Assembly (NCBI GenBank): GCA_030641085.1
Contig: DAOWIC010000264.1
Span: 1-9,825 of the forward strand
Length of the DNA: 9,825 bases
Direction of reading: 5' to 3'
Source: Calditrichota bacterium
Lineage (GTDB): Bacteria > Zixibacteria > MSB-5A5 > GN15 > FEB-12
The notes below the pieces were generated by a model that was not told the DNA's origin, searched no databases, and saw nothing but the letters and a program-made list of their open reading frames with translations. Below are positions 1 through 7,343 of the stretch, piece by piece (position 1 is the stretch's first letter; each line of letters starts with the position of its first letter). The position numbers and the translations under genes were made by a program.

Positions 1-621
1 AAACCGTTTATCTTCCTCGGGGCCGAGATAGCCTCGTGGGCGCTCTATCTTAACTATCACGGCGAGGGCGACGATCTCACCGACGATTACGAGGCGTTCA
101 ACCTGGAACACTGGAGTGAGGACGATTACACCCAGTACCTGCAGTGGACCTATGGTGTCGACGATGATGAGGACCTGCCAGACTGGGCCACCGAGGCGAC
201 TCATCATCTGCCCGACACGCGGGTGCAGCAGTATTATGAGATGACCGGCAAGTATAACCAGTTTGGGTGGGGCTGGGATGACGCCCGGCTGGATGGCAGG
301 GCACTGGAGAATTTCGACGCGACCAACACCCCGCCGCGGATTGTCGACGCCGCCAGCACGCCCTACTCAAGCAACCGTCTCGCCTACGAACAGATGCGCG
401 ATGATGCCAACACCAAGTATGACCAGGCTACTCGTATGGTGGCGGTATCGCTGATCAACCGGGTCTTCAGCGCCTTTGAGGCCTATTTCGTAACCAAGAG
501 CCAGAACAATAAGATTCGCTCGACCAATATGTCCTTTTCATCCATTAAACTAAACGCCAAGCTGAAATCGTATCACACTAAGAGAGATACGCCTTTCATA
601 ACTTTCACCTACCAGTTCTGA
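1..621 (+). CDS. DUF5683-like envelope membrane protein, 5'-truncated by the window edge
   Basis: The reading frame is open from base 1 to the TGA at 619-621, giving 206 residues, and the start lies upstream of the window. The first visible residues (KPFIFLGAEIASWALYLNY) form a hydrophobic segment that lines up with residues 97-116 of the next gene product. A second similar block near visible residues 143-166 contains LINRVFSAFEA, matching FNRVISIIDA in the neighbour. The two are therefore tandem paralogues, and the missing N-terminus probably holds a signal peptide and the glycine-rich PGLG segment seen in the neighbour. The middle is acidic and rich in Tyr and Trp. The last 30 residues look like two amphipathic beta strands ending in Phe (FITFTYQF). 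The family is common in FCB-group genomes and its function is unknown. The next gene starts 8 bases downstream. The paralogy is clear; the family name rests on the general pattern. Confidence 0.8.
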   Translation, partial: KPFIFLGAEIASWALYLNYHGEGDDLTDDYEAFNLEHWSEDDYTQYLQWTYGVDDDEDLPDWATEATHHLPDTRVQQYYEMTGKYNQFGWGWDDARLDGRALENFDATNTPPRIVDAASTPYSSNRLAYEQMRDDANTKYDQATRMVAVSLINRVFSAFEAYFVTKSQNNKIRSTNMSFSSIKLNAKLKSYHTKRDTPFITFTYQF

Positions 622-629
622 GTCTGTCT

Positions 630-1436
630 ATGCTGAAGTCCTTGAAGACAATAACACTGATAACCGGCATCATCCTCGGCAACGCCACGGTGGCTGGCGC
701 CGTGGAACTGATGCAGACGCCGATTCAGACGCAGTTTGAACTCAATCTGGCCGGCACAGACGATTTTGATAATTTCAGCGATCCGGGGCAGGCGCAGGAA
801 CAGGATGCGGACGAACGCAAGCCCTCTGCCGGCGGCGGCAAGAAGTCGGTTGCCAAAGCAGTCCTGTTTTCAGCGTTGGTGCCCGGTCTGGGCGAGTACT
901 ATGTCGGTAATAAGGGAAAGGCGAAGATCTTTTTTATCGCCGAGGCCCTGACCTGGGTCGGGTATATATCGTATAGAACCTACGGTAACTGGAAAGAGGA
1001 CGATTTCATTCGCTTCGCCTCCGAGAATGCCGACGCCCAGCTTGAGGGCAAAAATGACGAGTTTCTCGACATGGTCGGTTTTTACAATGATATCGATCAA
1101 TACAACTCGCTCGGACGGGTGAGTGATCCGGACCGGCCGTATTTGCCGGATACGCCGGAGAACCACTGGTACTGGCAGTCCAACGCCGATCGTGACACGT
1201 ACCGCGACATCAAGAATAGCAGTCGAGAGGCGTTTCGCCGTGCCGACTTCATGCTCGGGGCGGCCGTATTCAATCGGGTTATCTCCATCATCGACGCTGC
1301 CCGTGACGCCAAGCGCTCGCAGCGAAGGATAGATGACGAATTTTCGCGGGCCGACAAGCCGTTTTTCAAAATCGCCATGGATCCGTTGAACGATCATCGC
1401 CTGATCAACGTGACTATGTACACGAATCTCTTCTAA
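630..1436 (+). CDS. DUF5683-like envelope membrane protein
   Basis: This 268-residue protein starts with a plausible Sec signal peptide (hydrophobic residues 8-23, likely cut near VAGA-VE at 24-25). An acidic, low-complexity linker follows (about 42-72). The membrane segment at 78-93 contains SALVPGLGEYYVG, the type of motif that defines DUF5683-like proteins. A second hydrophobic segment lies at 100-115 and a third at 208-223 (MLGAAVFNRVISIIDA). The C-terminus ends in a short strand with terminal Phe (NVTMYTNLF). The function is unknown. It is a paralogue of the gene immediately upstream, 8 bases away, and is followed 9 bases later by the NHL lipoprotein gene, so all are probably co-transcribed. 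The start at 630 is chosen because it gives a complete signal peptide directly after the upstream stop. No strong Shine-Dalgarno sequence is visible, so translation may be coupled. TAA is followed at once by an in-frame TAG (1437-1439). Confidence 0.85.
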   Translation: MLKSLKTITLITGIILGNATVAGAVELMQTPIQTQFELNLAGTDDFDNFSDPGQAQEQDADERKPSAGGGKKSVAKAVLFSALVPGLGEYYVGNKGKAKIFFIAEALTWVGYISYRTYGNWKEDDFIRFASENADAQLEGKNDEFLDMVGFYNDIDQYNSLGRVSDPDRPYLPDTPENHWYWQSNADRDTYRDIKNSSREAFRRADFMLGAAVFNRVISIIDAARDAKRSQRRIDDEFSRADKPFFKIAMDPLNDHRLINVTMYTNLF

Positions 1437-1445
1437 TAGCGGTAG

Positions 1446-2405
1446 ATGAAAACATTCCTCTGCACATCACTGACGCTGGTGCTGCTGCTGGTGAGCGGCT
1501 GCGGTCCTGAAAAAAGGATCGCACCTGAGGCGGCGCGCACAGTACGCCAGCCGGTGGGTCTGCTGGTGGAGAAGGAGATATCCGGTCGCGTGCTGGGCAA
1601 CCGCCTCCGGCAGCCGTTTGGTCTGGCAACCGATTTCAGGGGTGACATCTATGTCGCCGACGCCGGCAATAACCGGCTGGTGCGCTTCACGCCAGAACTG
1701 TCCGCCGACCGTGAAGTGGGCGGTTACGGCGGTGAGGGGGGGCTGTTCGACCGCCCCACGTTTGTAGCCTTTGACAACGGGCTTAACCTGTGGGTGGCCG
1801 ATGAAAACAATCGCCGGGTGGCACGCTACAACTCGCAACTGAACTACGTCGACGAGCTTGAGTTTTACGACGTCGACGACCCGCTGAAATTCGGCTATCC
1901 ATCCGGGATTGCTCTTACGGAGTACGGCGAAGCATGGGTGGCCGATCGCGAGAAGAACCGGGTGGTCGTGTACAACAATGTCGGGCAGTTTGACCGTATC
2001 CTCGGCGATTACGGCTATTCCGGCGGGCAGTTGGCCAGCCCCGAAAAGATCGCCAAAGATCGCGATGATAATTTTGTGGTCTGTGATGCCGGTAACGCAC
2101 GACTGGTTCGCTACGACAACTACGGCAATTATATCGATGAGATCAGCTCCCCGGAGTTTGAATACCCGGTGTCGGTTGCGGTCGAGGATGAATGCTTCTG
2201 GGTACTGGACGGTTTGCGCGGGATGATCTTCTGGCTCGACCATAAAGGTCGCCTGCTGCACCGGATGGGTCCGACCCTGCCCGGCACCGATTTGCCGCTA
2301 AACCGGCCGTCGGATATCCTCGCACTCGGCGATGACCGGCTGCTGATATCGGACACGGACAATAACCGTTTGCTGCTCTGCCGTGTGCTTTACGCGGATC
2401 AATAG
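1446..2405 (+). CDS. NHL-repeat six-bladed beta-propeller lipoprotein
   Basis: This 319-residue protein has a type II (lipoprotein) signal peptide: hydrophobic residues 5-16 and a lipobox V-S-G-C with the lipidated Cys at residue 19. The following residue is Gly, not Asp, so by enterobacterial rules it would go to the outer membrane. The rest is six NHL repeats at about 56-81, 103-128, 151-176, 198-223, 240-264 and 287-312. Each has the form P..[IVL]A....G..[WY]VAD..NNR[VL].R[FY], for example IYVADAGNNRLVRF. The repeats are enough for one closed six-bladed propeller. NHL propellers are usually binding or scaffold surfaces; some have peptidyl-hydroxyglycine lyase activity, but nothing here shows catalysis. 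It lies between the DUF5683-like pair and the large barrel gene, so a role as a periplasmic-facing partner of the barrel is possible. The weakest blade is the fifth (residues 240-264), which lacks the NNR signature. Confidence 0.9.
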   Translation: MKTFLCTSLTLVLLLVSGCGPEKRIAPEAARTVRQPVGLLVEKEISGRVLGNRLRQPFGLATDFRGDIYVADAGNNRLVRFTPELSADREVGGYGGEGGLFDRPTFVAFDNGLNLWVADENNRRVARYNSQLNYVDELEFYDVDDPLKFGYPSGIALTEYGEAWVADREKNRVVVYNNVGQFDRILGDYGYSGGQLASPEKIAKDRDDNFVVCDAGNARLVRYDNYGNYIDEISSPEFEYPVSVAVEDECFWVLDGLRGMIFWLDHKGRLLHRMGPTLPGTDLPLNRPSDILALGDDRLLISDTDNNRLLLCRVLYADQ

Positions 2406-2413
2406 GTAGTAGT

Positions 2414-5400
2414 ATGATCGGCGGACCAGTCAGAAAGCTCGTTTGCTGCGCTCTTCTTCTCCTTGTCACAATTGCTTCCGAATCATCCGCTCGTGAAGAG
2501 ATAACGCTGGTCGGCGATCAGATAGGGCAATCTTATTATATCGGCTCCCGGTTCATCTTCGACGGTTCCGACTCACTCTATCTGGGCGGCCGCCTGCTTG
2601 AACGCGACCGGGACTATTCCTTCAACAGCCGCCGAAGTTCGTTCGATCTGTCGCGCCTCAATGCCGGGCCCGGCGATACGCTGCGGATAATATTCAACCG
2701 TCTGCCATCTTGGATCGCTCTCAGCTACGGTCGGTCGCTTGAGGAGATAACGCCGGCGACCGTCGAGCGGATCGACCCGATCCTGATCGGGCCGCAGGTC
2801 CGCACCCGGGCGCCATCGGGCGAGGTCGATATCTCCGGCGCCAAGACCTTTCGCTTCACCACCCGAAGCGCCGGATCATCCAGTTTCAACCAGTCACTCG
2901 ATCTGCAGATTTCGGGCCACCTGACACCCGGTCTCGAGATAACCGGAGCGGTATCCGACCGCGGGGTCGATCCCTCCTACGGCACGGTGAACAGCCGTTT
3001 GAACGAACTGGACAAGATCAACCTCAAGCTCTCATCGAAGAACTTCACCGGACAGATCGGCGACATTCTGATTGATCGCCGGGCGACTGGCGTCGCGGCA
3101 GGCGGGCGGAGGATATCCGGCGCGGCCTTCGACCTCAGGCAGGAGCGCTGGCATCTGAACGGTGCCGCCGCACGACCGCGGGGACGTTTCGAGACGGTGC
3201 GCTTTAACGGCATCGACGGTATGCAGGGGCCGTACCAGATCGGCGATGCTGCCCGGTCGCTGCCGGTAGTTCCCGGTTCGGAGAGTGTCTGGCTCGACGG
3301 CCTGCTGCTTGAGCGCGGGGCCAACAAAGACTATACTATGGATTATCCCGCCGGACGGATCACATTCAACGTCAATCATCCGATCGACAACCGGAGCCGG
3401 GTTGAGATTGATTACGAACCGCAGGCGACAGAATTCAAGGGTGAACTGTTCACCACCGGCGGTGGCCTTGTCGTGGGCGACTCAGCTATAACGGTGGATC
3501 TTTCATGGACGCGTGACGGTGACGATAAGGAGCAGCCGCTGGCGGGGGAGTTGTCGCAGACCGATCTTGATCTTCTTCAGAACGCGGGCGATCAAACACA
3601 GACCGCCGTTCGCTCCGGTGTCATGGCCGATACTCTCGGAAGCTATCTGCTTGTGGTCGATTCATTACCCGATTCGGTCTACCAGTATGTCGGGCAGCCG
3701 AACGGTGAGTACACGATCACCTTTACCCGCTTCGGTACGAATCAGGGCGATTATATTTTTCTCGGCGGCGACAATTTTCGTTATGTCGGTCCGAGCGAGG
3801 GTGATTACCTGCCGGTCATATTGATCGAAGCACCCGAACGAACCGACCGATACAGGGCCGCCCTCACCCTGCGCGACAGCGATCTGGGCGAGCTGGACCT
3901 TCAGTTTCAGCAGACAACGTATGATCGCAATCTCTTGTCCGATATTGATGATAGCGATAATGGCGGTATCTACTACTCGATTCGCGCCTCACAGCGATGG
4001 TTGATGCACGACCGCGAGAGCTATATCAGCGCCGGTACTCGCAACCGAGAGGCGGAGTTTCGGTTTCTGGAAAGAATCAATCGTCCCGATTTTGACCGCA
4101 TTTATCTGCTGCCGCAGAATTATGCGGCGACCACCGATGAAGCGATTCACGAGTTGAATGGCTCATTCACGCCGACCGACTGGCTGACAATTAGTCCATT
4201 CTATTCTATGCTCGATTACAAAGGCAGCTTCGATTCGAGGACCGGCGGGTTCGACGCCGAACTACGGTCATCGGATCGACTCAGGCTTAATACCGGCTTC
4301 AAAAGGATCGATGCCACCCTGGACAGTCTGGGCAGCTCGCGTGATGGTAAGGGTGTGGTCTGGGACAGCCGGATGTCGTGGCGGTTCTATCGCGGGGTTT
4401 CGCTGACCGGCGAATATGAGTATGATCGGCGGGAAAACGACTACGCCGGTATCAGCCGAGGAACGCGCTACTCCAGAATAAGAACCGGTGTCGGCGGACG
4501 TTCGGAGCGGGTGCGCTATGAATACTATGTCGAGGATTCGCTCGTAACGGACTGGAGCCAGCGACTGGAGCGCAATCGTCTGTCGGTTTCATCAACGCGC
4601 GAACGCGGCCCGTTCAGCTATGATGCGCTGGCGACATATCAGTGGCTGAACGATGTCGATTTTGACGAGACCAGTTTTCTTAGCCGGGCCAACCTGCAGT
4701 ACAGCAGCCTGCCGCGCAAACTGAATTTCGGCGCAACATACGCGATTTCCGACGAGACTCGCAACAGTCGCGGGATCAGCTATATCGAGGTCGAACCGGG
4801 GGAGGGCAATTATATAAAAGAAAACGGTGAGTTTGTACCCGATCCCGACGGCAATTTCATCCGGGTGGAGGAGATCCTGTCCGATCAGGCGCGGGTACGA
4901 CGGGGAGAAAAATCGTTCCATTTCAACAAATCCTGGTCAAAGGCAGTGTTGAGGTTGCACTCGAACATTCAGGAGGAATTGATCGAGGAGGGCGAGCGGC
5001 AGTTCTGGTGGGTGGTGCCGTTTCTGTCGGACCGCGATCAACCCTACCTTTTCTATTCACGGCGCTACGATGCGGATCTTCGCCTTTTCCCTCTGCCGGG
5101 CGGGCACATCGTTAACCTGAGTCTCAACGACCACCGCGAGAGCCGTCAGGTGGCCGGGGAGAACCGCGAGCGGCACGACCTGAAAGGCAGCGTGATCCTG
5201 CGTCAGGTTGTTGGCGAGGTCTTCTTGAGCCAGCAGGTCGAGTACTTTAGCCACGATCGTGACGACTATTATAGCGGCGGTGGCGATATCGATGGCGGTA
5301 AGATCGTGCTGGGGATGAGTGGACGGTTCCCATCGGGCGAACTCTCCCTGGAGACCTCGTTCCGGCGGGCCGAGTCGGCCCTTGACGAACGTTCGGATCA

Positions 5401-5677
5401 GTACGCTGTCATTGCCGCTTCGCGCGTTCAGATAATCAAGAAGGGCGAATTCAGGTCGTCGCTGGAATTCTATTCGCAGAGCTTCAACAATACCGGTACA
5501 AACATCTCGTATCTGCTCACCGACAATCGCTCGGGCGAGAAGGGGGCGATATGGTCGGCGTCGGTGCGCTACGGTGTCCGCGGCGGCATGCGAGTCAACT
5601 TCTCACTTTCGGGCCGACATTCCGATGACCGCACCGCGCGAATTACCGGGCGGGGCGAACTGGTGGCGGGGTTTTAA
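2414..5677 (+). CDS. Large outer-membrane beta-barrel protein with SprA-like segments
   Basis: This 1087-residue secreted protein has a Sec signal peptide at 1-26 (hydrophobic 9-20, cleavage after ESSA). Residues 55-105 and 292-336 are two copies of a beta-rich module of the form LxG..LeR..DYt.d....ItF......R..I.Y. The stretch at 137-220 (EVDISGAKTFRF, then SLDLQISGHL, then LDKINLKL and GQIGDILID) and the glycine/tyrosine motifs at 430-465 (GDYIFLGGDNFRYVGP) and 790-820 (PGEGNYIKENGEFVPDPDGN) recur in large FCB surface proteins, including SprA, the type IX secretion translocon. From about 480 to the end the sequence alternates polar and hydrophobic residues in short strands separated by charged turns, and it ends in Phe. 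This is typical of an outer-membrane barrel. It is much shorter than SprA (about 2400 residues), so it is related in style and not an orthologue. I saw no TonB box or plug domain. An Omp85 gene follows after 2 bases. Confidence 0.8.
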   Translation: MIGGPVRKLVCCALLLLVTIASESSAREEITLVGDQIGQSYYIGSRFIFDGSDSLYLGGRLLERDRDYSFNSRRSSFDLSRLNAGPGDTLRIIFNRLPSWIALSYGRSLEEITPATVERIDPILIGPQVRTRAPSGEVDISGAKTFRFTTRSAGSSSFNQSLDLQISGHLTPGLEITGAVSDRGVDPSYGTVNSRLNELDKINLKLSSKNFTGQIGDILIDRRATGVAAGGRRISGAAFDLRQERWHLNGAAARPRGRFETVRFNGIDGMQGPYQIGDAARSLPVVPGSESVWLDGLLLERGANKDYTMDYPAGRITFNVNHPIDNRSRVEIDYEPQATEFKGELFTTGGGLVVGDSAITVDLSWTRDGDDKEQPLAGELSQTDLDLLQNAGDQTQTAVRSGVMADTLGSYLLVVDSLPDSVYQYVGQPNGEYTITFTRFGTNQGDYIFLGGDNFRYVGPSEGDYLPVILIEAPERTDRYRAALTLRDSDLGELDLQFQQTTYDRNLLSDIDDSDNGGIYYSIRASQRWLMHDRESYISAGTRNREAEFRFLERINRPDFDRIYLLPQNYAATTDEAIHELNGSFTPTDWLTISPFYSMLDYKGSFDSRTGGFDAELRSSDRLRLNTGFKRIDATLDSLGSSRDGKGVVWDSRMSWRFYRGVSLTGEYEYDRRENDYAGISRGTRYSRIRTGVGGRSERVRYEYYVEDSLVTDWSQRLERNRLSVSSTRERGPFSYDALATYQWLNDVDFDETSFLSRANLQYSSLPRKLNFGATYAISDETRNSRGISYIEVEPGEGNYIKENGEFVPDPDGNFIRVEEILSDQARVRRGEKSFHFNKSWSKAVLRLHSNIQEELIEEGERQFWWVVPFLSDRDQPYLFYSRRYDADLRLFPLPGGHIVNLSLNDHRESRQVAGENRERHDLKGSVILRQVVGEVFLSQQVEYFSHDRDDYYSGGGDIDGGKIVLGMSGRFPSGELSLETSFRRAESALDERSDQYAVIAASRVQIIKKGEFRSSLEFYSQSFNNTGTNISYLLTDNRSGEKGAIWSASVRYGVRGGMRVNFSLSGRHSDDRTARITGRGELVAGF

Positions 5678-5679
5678 TT

Positions 5680-7305
5680 ATGCGCCTGAGAACCCTGACA
5701 ATCCTGCTTGCGACTTTGTCCGTGTTTGATCTCTGCTATGGCGAGGTGCGCTTTGAGGGATCGGCTCCGGTCGAGAAGACCGAAATAGTGCGCATGCTGA
5801 CCCGACCGAGCGTGACAGCCGATTCGGTTAGGATCTATCTGGTCGACCGGGGGTATCTCGATGCGGTTATCGCAGTCAAAGGCGCCGATTTTGAGATAGC
5901 GACCGGCGAAAAGTATATTCTCGAGTCCGTGAGCTTCATTGGTGATACCAGCATAACCATGCCGGCCAACGTGCCGTTTGAGCGTGAGGCATTCGAACGA
6001 CTGGTAGAGGACGGCCTTGATCAACTGCGTGAGCAGGGCCATATCTACACCACCGCTGCGGTCGAACGGATCAGTCGCGATCACGGGCGGGTGACGGTTG
6101 TTTTGAGAGTGTCATCCGGTCCTCGTGTCTCGGTTGGCCGGAGCGTGATCACCGGTCTGAGCCGCTCCGATCCGGAACTGGTCCGGCGCTACATCTCTTT
6201 AGAGACAGGTGACACTCTTACTTGGCAGCGCGTCGACGAGGCCACGAAGCAGGCTCTGGCAATACCGTTTGTTACTCTCTCGCTACCGGTAACGGTGAGA
6301 CCGAGGCCGGGGCATACCGAAGCCGACGTTGTGTTTAACTTCACCGAGAAGCGCCAGGTCCTGTTTGAGGGCGCCGGCGGATATATCCCGGGCGATGATG
6401 CCGCGCTGGTCTGGGACCTGAAGTTTCGCTTTCAGAACCTGTTCGGCAAAGGACGCCGGATAGCGTTCGAATCCGAACGTCCGGAAAAGGGTCGCAATAT
6501 TCTCGACATTGCATACAGCCAGCCGCTCTTCTTATTTGGTGCGGGGGAGGCAAAGGCGCGCCTGTTTACGCGCGACTACCGCGATGAATTCTACGAGTTT
6601 TCCGCCGAGGGAGAGTACCTGGCCCGCCCGACGCCGAATTTCATCACCGGCCTTCGCCTTGGCTGGCGAACTGTTGAACCGGAGGGAGAACTGCCGTCGT
6701 ATCAGAGCTTCTCGGCCTCATTCCTGATTGGGCGGAGCAGTATCGACCGACCGATAAGCCCGCGCTCCGGATGGAGCGTTGATTGGACAATCGCTTTCGC
6801 GTATCGGCGCTACTCCGAGGACAGCCTGGCGGCAATCCCTGAGCAGACCGCCTTCAACGAGACCCGCAACGAACTGTCAATCGCCTTAAACCAGCCGCTG
6901 GCCGGCAGAGTAATTGCTCATATCGGTCTGGCCTATGTCGGGCTGGAGACAAACGAATCACTCCCGCCGGTATCGGAGCTTTATTACATCGGTGGACCGC
7001 CTGTGTTGCGTGGTTTCCGACACGAACAGTTTACGGCGCTGCGCTCTGCCTACGGCACACTCGAACCGCGCCTGCGCTTTGACGGCGGCTACCTCTTCGG
7101 ATTCTACGACGGCGCCTACCTGAACAACCGAATCCCGGCCGAGTCCGGCGATAGGGTCGTTACCGACGAGATTTACCGTTATGGTTACGGCTTCGGGCTG
7201 TTTATCGAGGGTGCGCGGCGGTCGGTCAAGCTGTCACTCGGCTGGAATCCGGATATCAGCTATGATGAACCGCGGCTGTCGGTCGAGTTTTCATCCGACA
7301 TATAA
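5680..7305 (+). CDS. Omp85/TamA-like outer-membrane assembly protein with POTRA domains
   Basis: This 541-residue protein has a signal peptide at 1-21 (cleavage near CYG-E). About three POTRA domains follow, at roughly 22-77, 79-147 and 149-224, with repeated VxFxG-like openings (EVRFEG, SVSFIGD). The third is the most canonical (ISLETGDTLTWQRVDEATKQ). The barrel runs from about 227 to 541. It carries the conserved Omp85 features DRPISPRSGWSV at 356-367 and GGPPVLRGF at 438-446; the latter is the loop-6 VRGF/Y motif that reaches into the barrel. Omp85 proteins fold other barrels into the outer membrane or move proteins across it. Three POTRA domains and this length fit TamA-like members better than BamA (usually five POTRA domains and about 800 residues). 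No TamB-like gene is present in the window. The ATG lies 2 bases after the stop of the large barrel gene, with a GGCGGGG stretch 7 bases before it. The C-terminus (SSDI) lacks the usual terminal aromatic residue. Confidence 0.92.
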   Translation: MRLRTLTILLATLSVFDLCYGEVRFEGSAPVEKTEIVRMLTRPSVTADSVRIYLVDRGYLDAVIAVKGADFEIATGEKYILESVSFIGDTSITMPANVPFEREAFERLVEDGLDQLREQGHIYTTAAVERISRDHGRVTVVLRVSSGPRVSVGRSVITGLSRSDPELVRRYISLETGDTLTWQRVDEATKQALAIPFVTLSLPVTVRPRPGHTEADVVFNFTEKRQVLFEGAGGYIPGDDAALVWDLKFRFQNLFGKGRRIAFESERPEKGRNILDIAYSQPLFLFGAGEAKARLFTRDYRDEFYEFSAEGEYLARPTPNFITGLRLGWRTVEPEGELPSYQSFSASFLIGRSSIDRPISPRSGWSVDWTIAFAYRRYSEDSLAAIPEQTAFNETRNELSIALNQPLAGRVIAHIGLAYVGLETNESLPPVSELYYIGGPPVLRGFRHEQFTALRSAYGTLEPRLRFDGGYLFGFYDGAYLNNRIPAESGDRVVTDEIYRYGYGFGLFIEGARRSVKLSLGWNPDISYDEPRLSVEFSSDI

Positions 7306-7308
7306 AAG

Positions 7309-7337
7309 TTGACGCCTCCTGCTTTGCTATCTATCCT
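7309..7337 (+). promoter_or_regulatory. Candidate sigma-70 promoter for the UbiA-family gene
   Basis: TTGACG (7309-7314) matches the -35 consensus at five of six positions, and TATCCT (7332-7337) matches the -10 at four of six, with the ideal 17-base spacer. Start would be expected about 7 bases past the -10, at about 7344, which is the first base of the GTG codon. This is a pattern match only, with no experimental support. Confidence 0.5.
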
Positions 7338-7343
7338 TTCTTC

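Noticed and set aside
870..1397. 175-codon open frame on the - strand opposite the second DUF5683-like gene
   Set aside because: It is a shadow of the real gene in phase with its codon bias, with no signal peptide, motif or plausible ribosome binding site.
1467..2261. 264-codon open frame on the - strand opposite the NHL lipoprotein gene
   Set aside because: It lies wholly within a clear gene with lipobox and six NHL repeats. It has no recognisable domain, and long antisense frames are expected from GC-rich codon use.
2414..5677. Large barrel as a TonB-dependent receptor
   Set aside because: No TonB box or plug-domain motifs were seen, and the N-terminal modules resemble SprA-like FCB surface proteins instead.
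5680..7305. Omp85 protein as the essential BamA
   Set aside because: Only about three POTRA domains and 541 residues, against five and about 800 for BamA. Lack of skp or lpx genes nearby also argues against it.
7306..7343. Terminator at the end of the envelope operon
   Set aside because: The 38-base gap contains no hairpin or T tract, so read-through into the prenyltransferase gene cannot be excluded.
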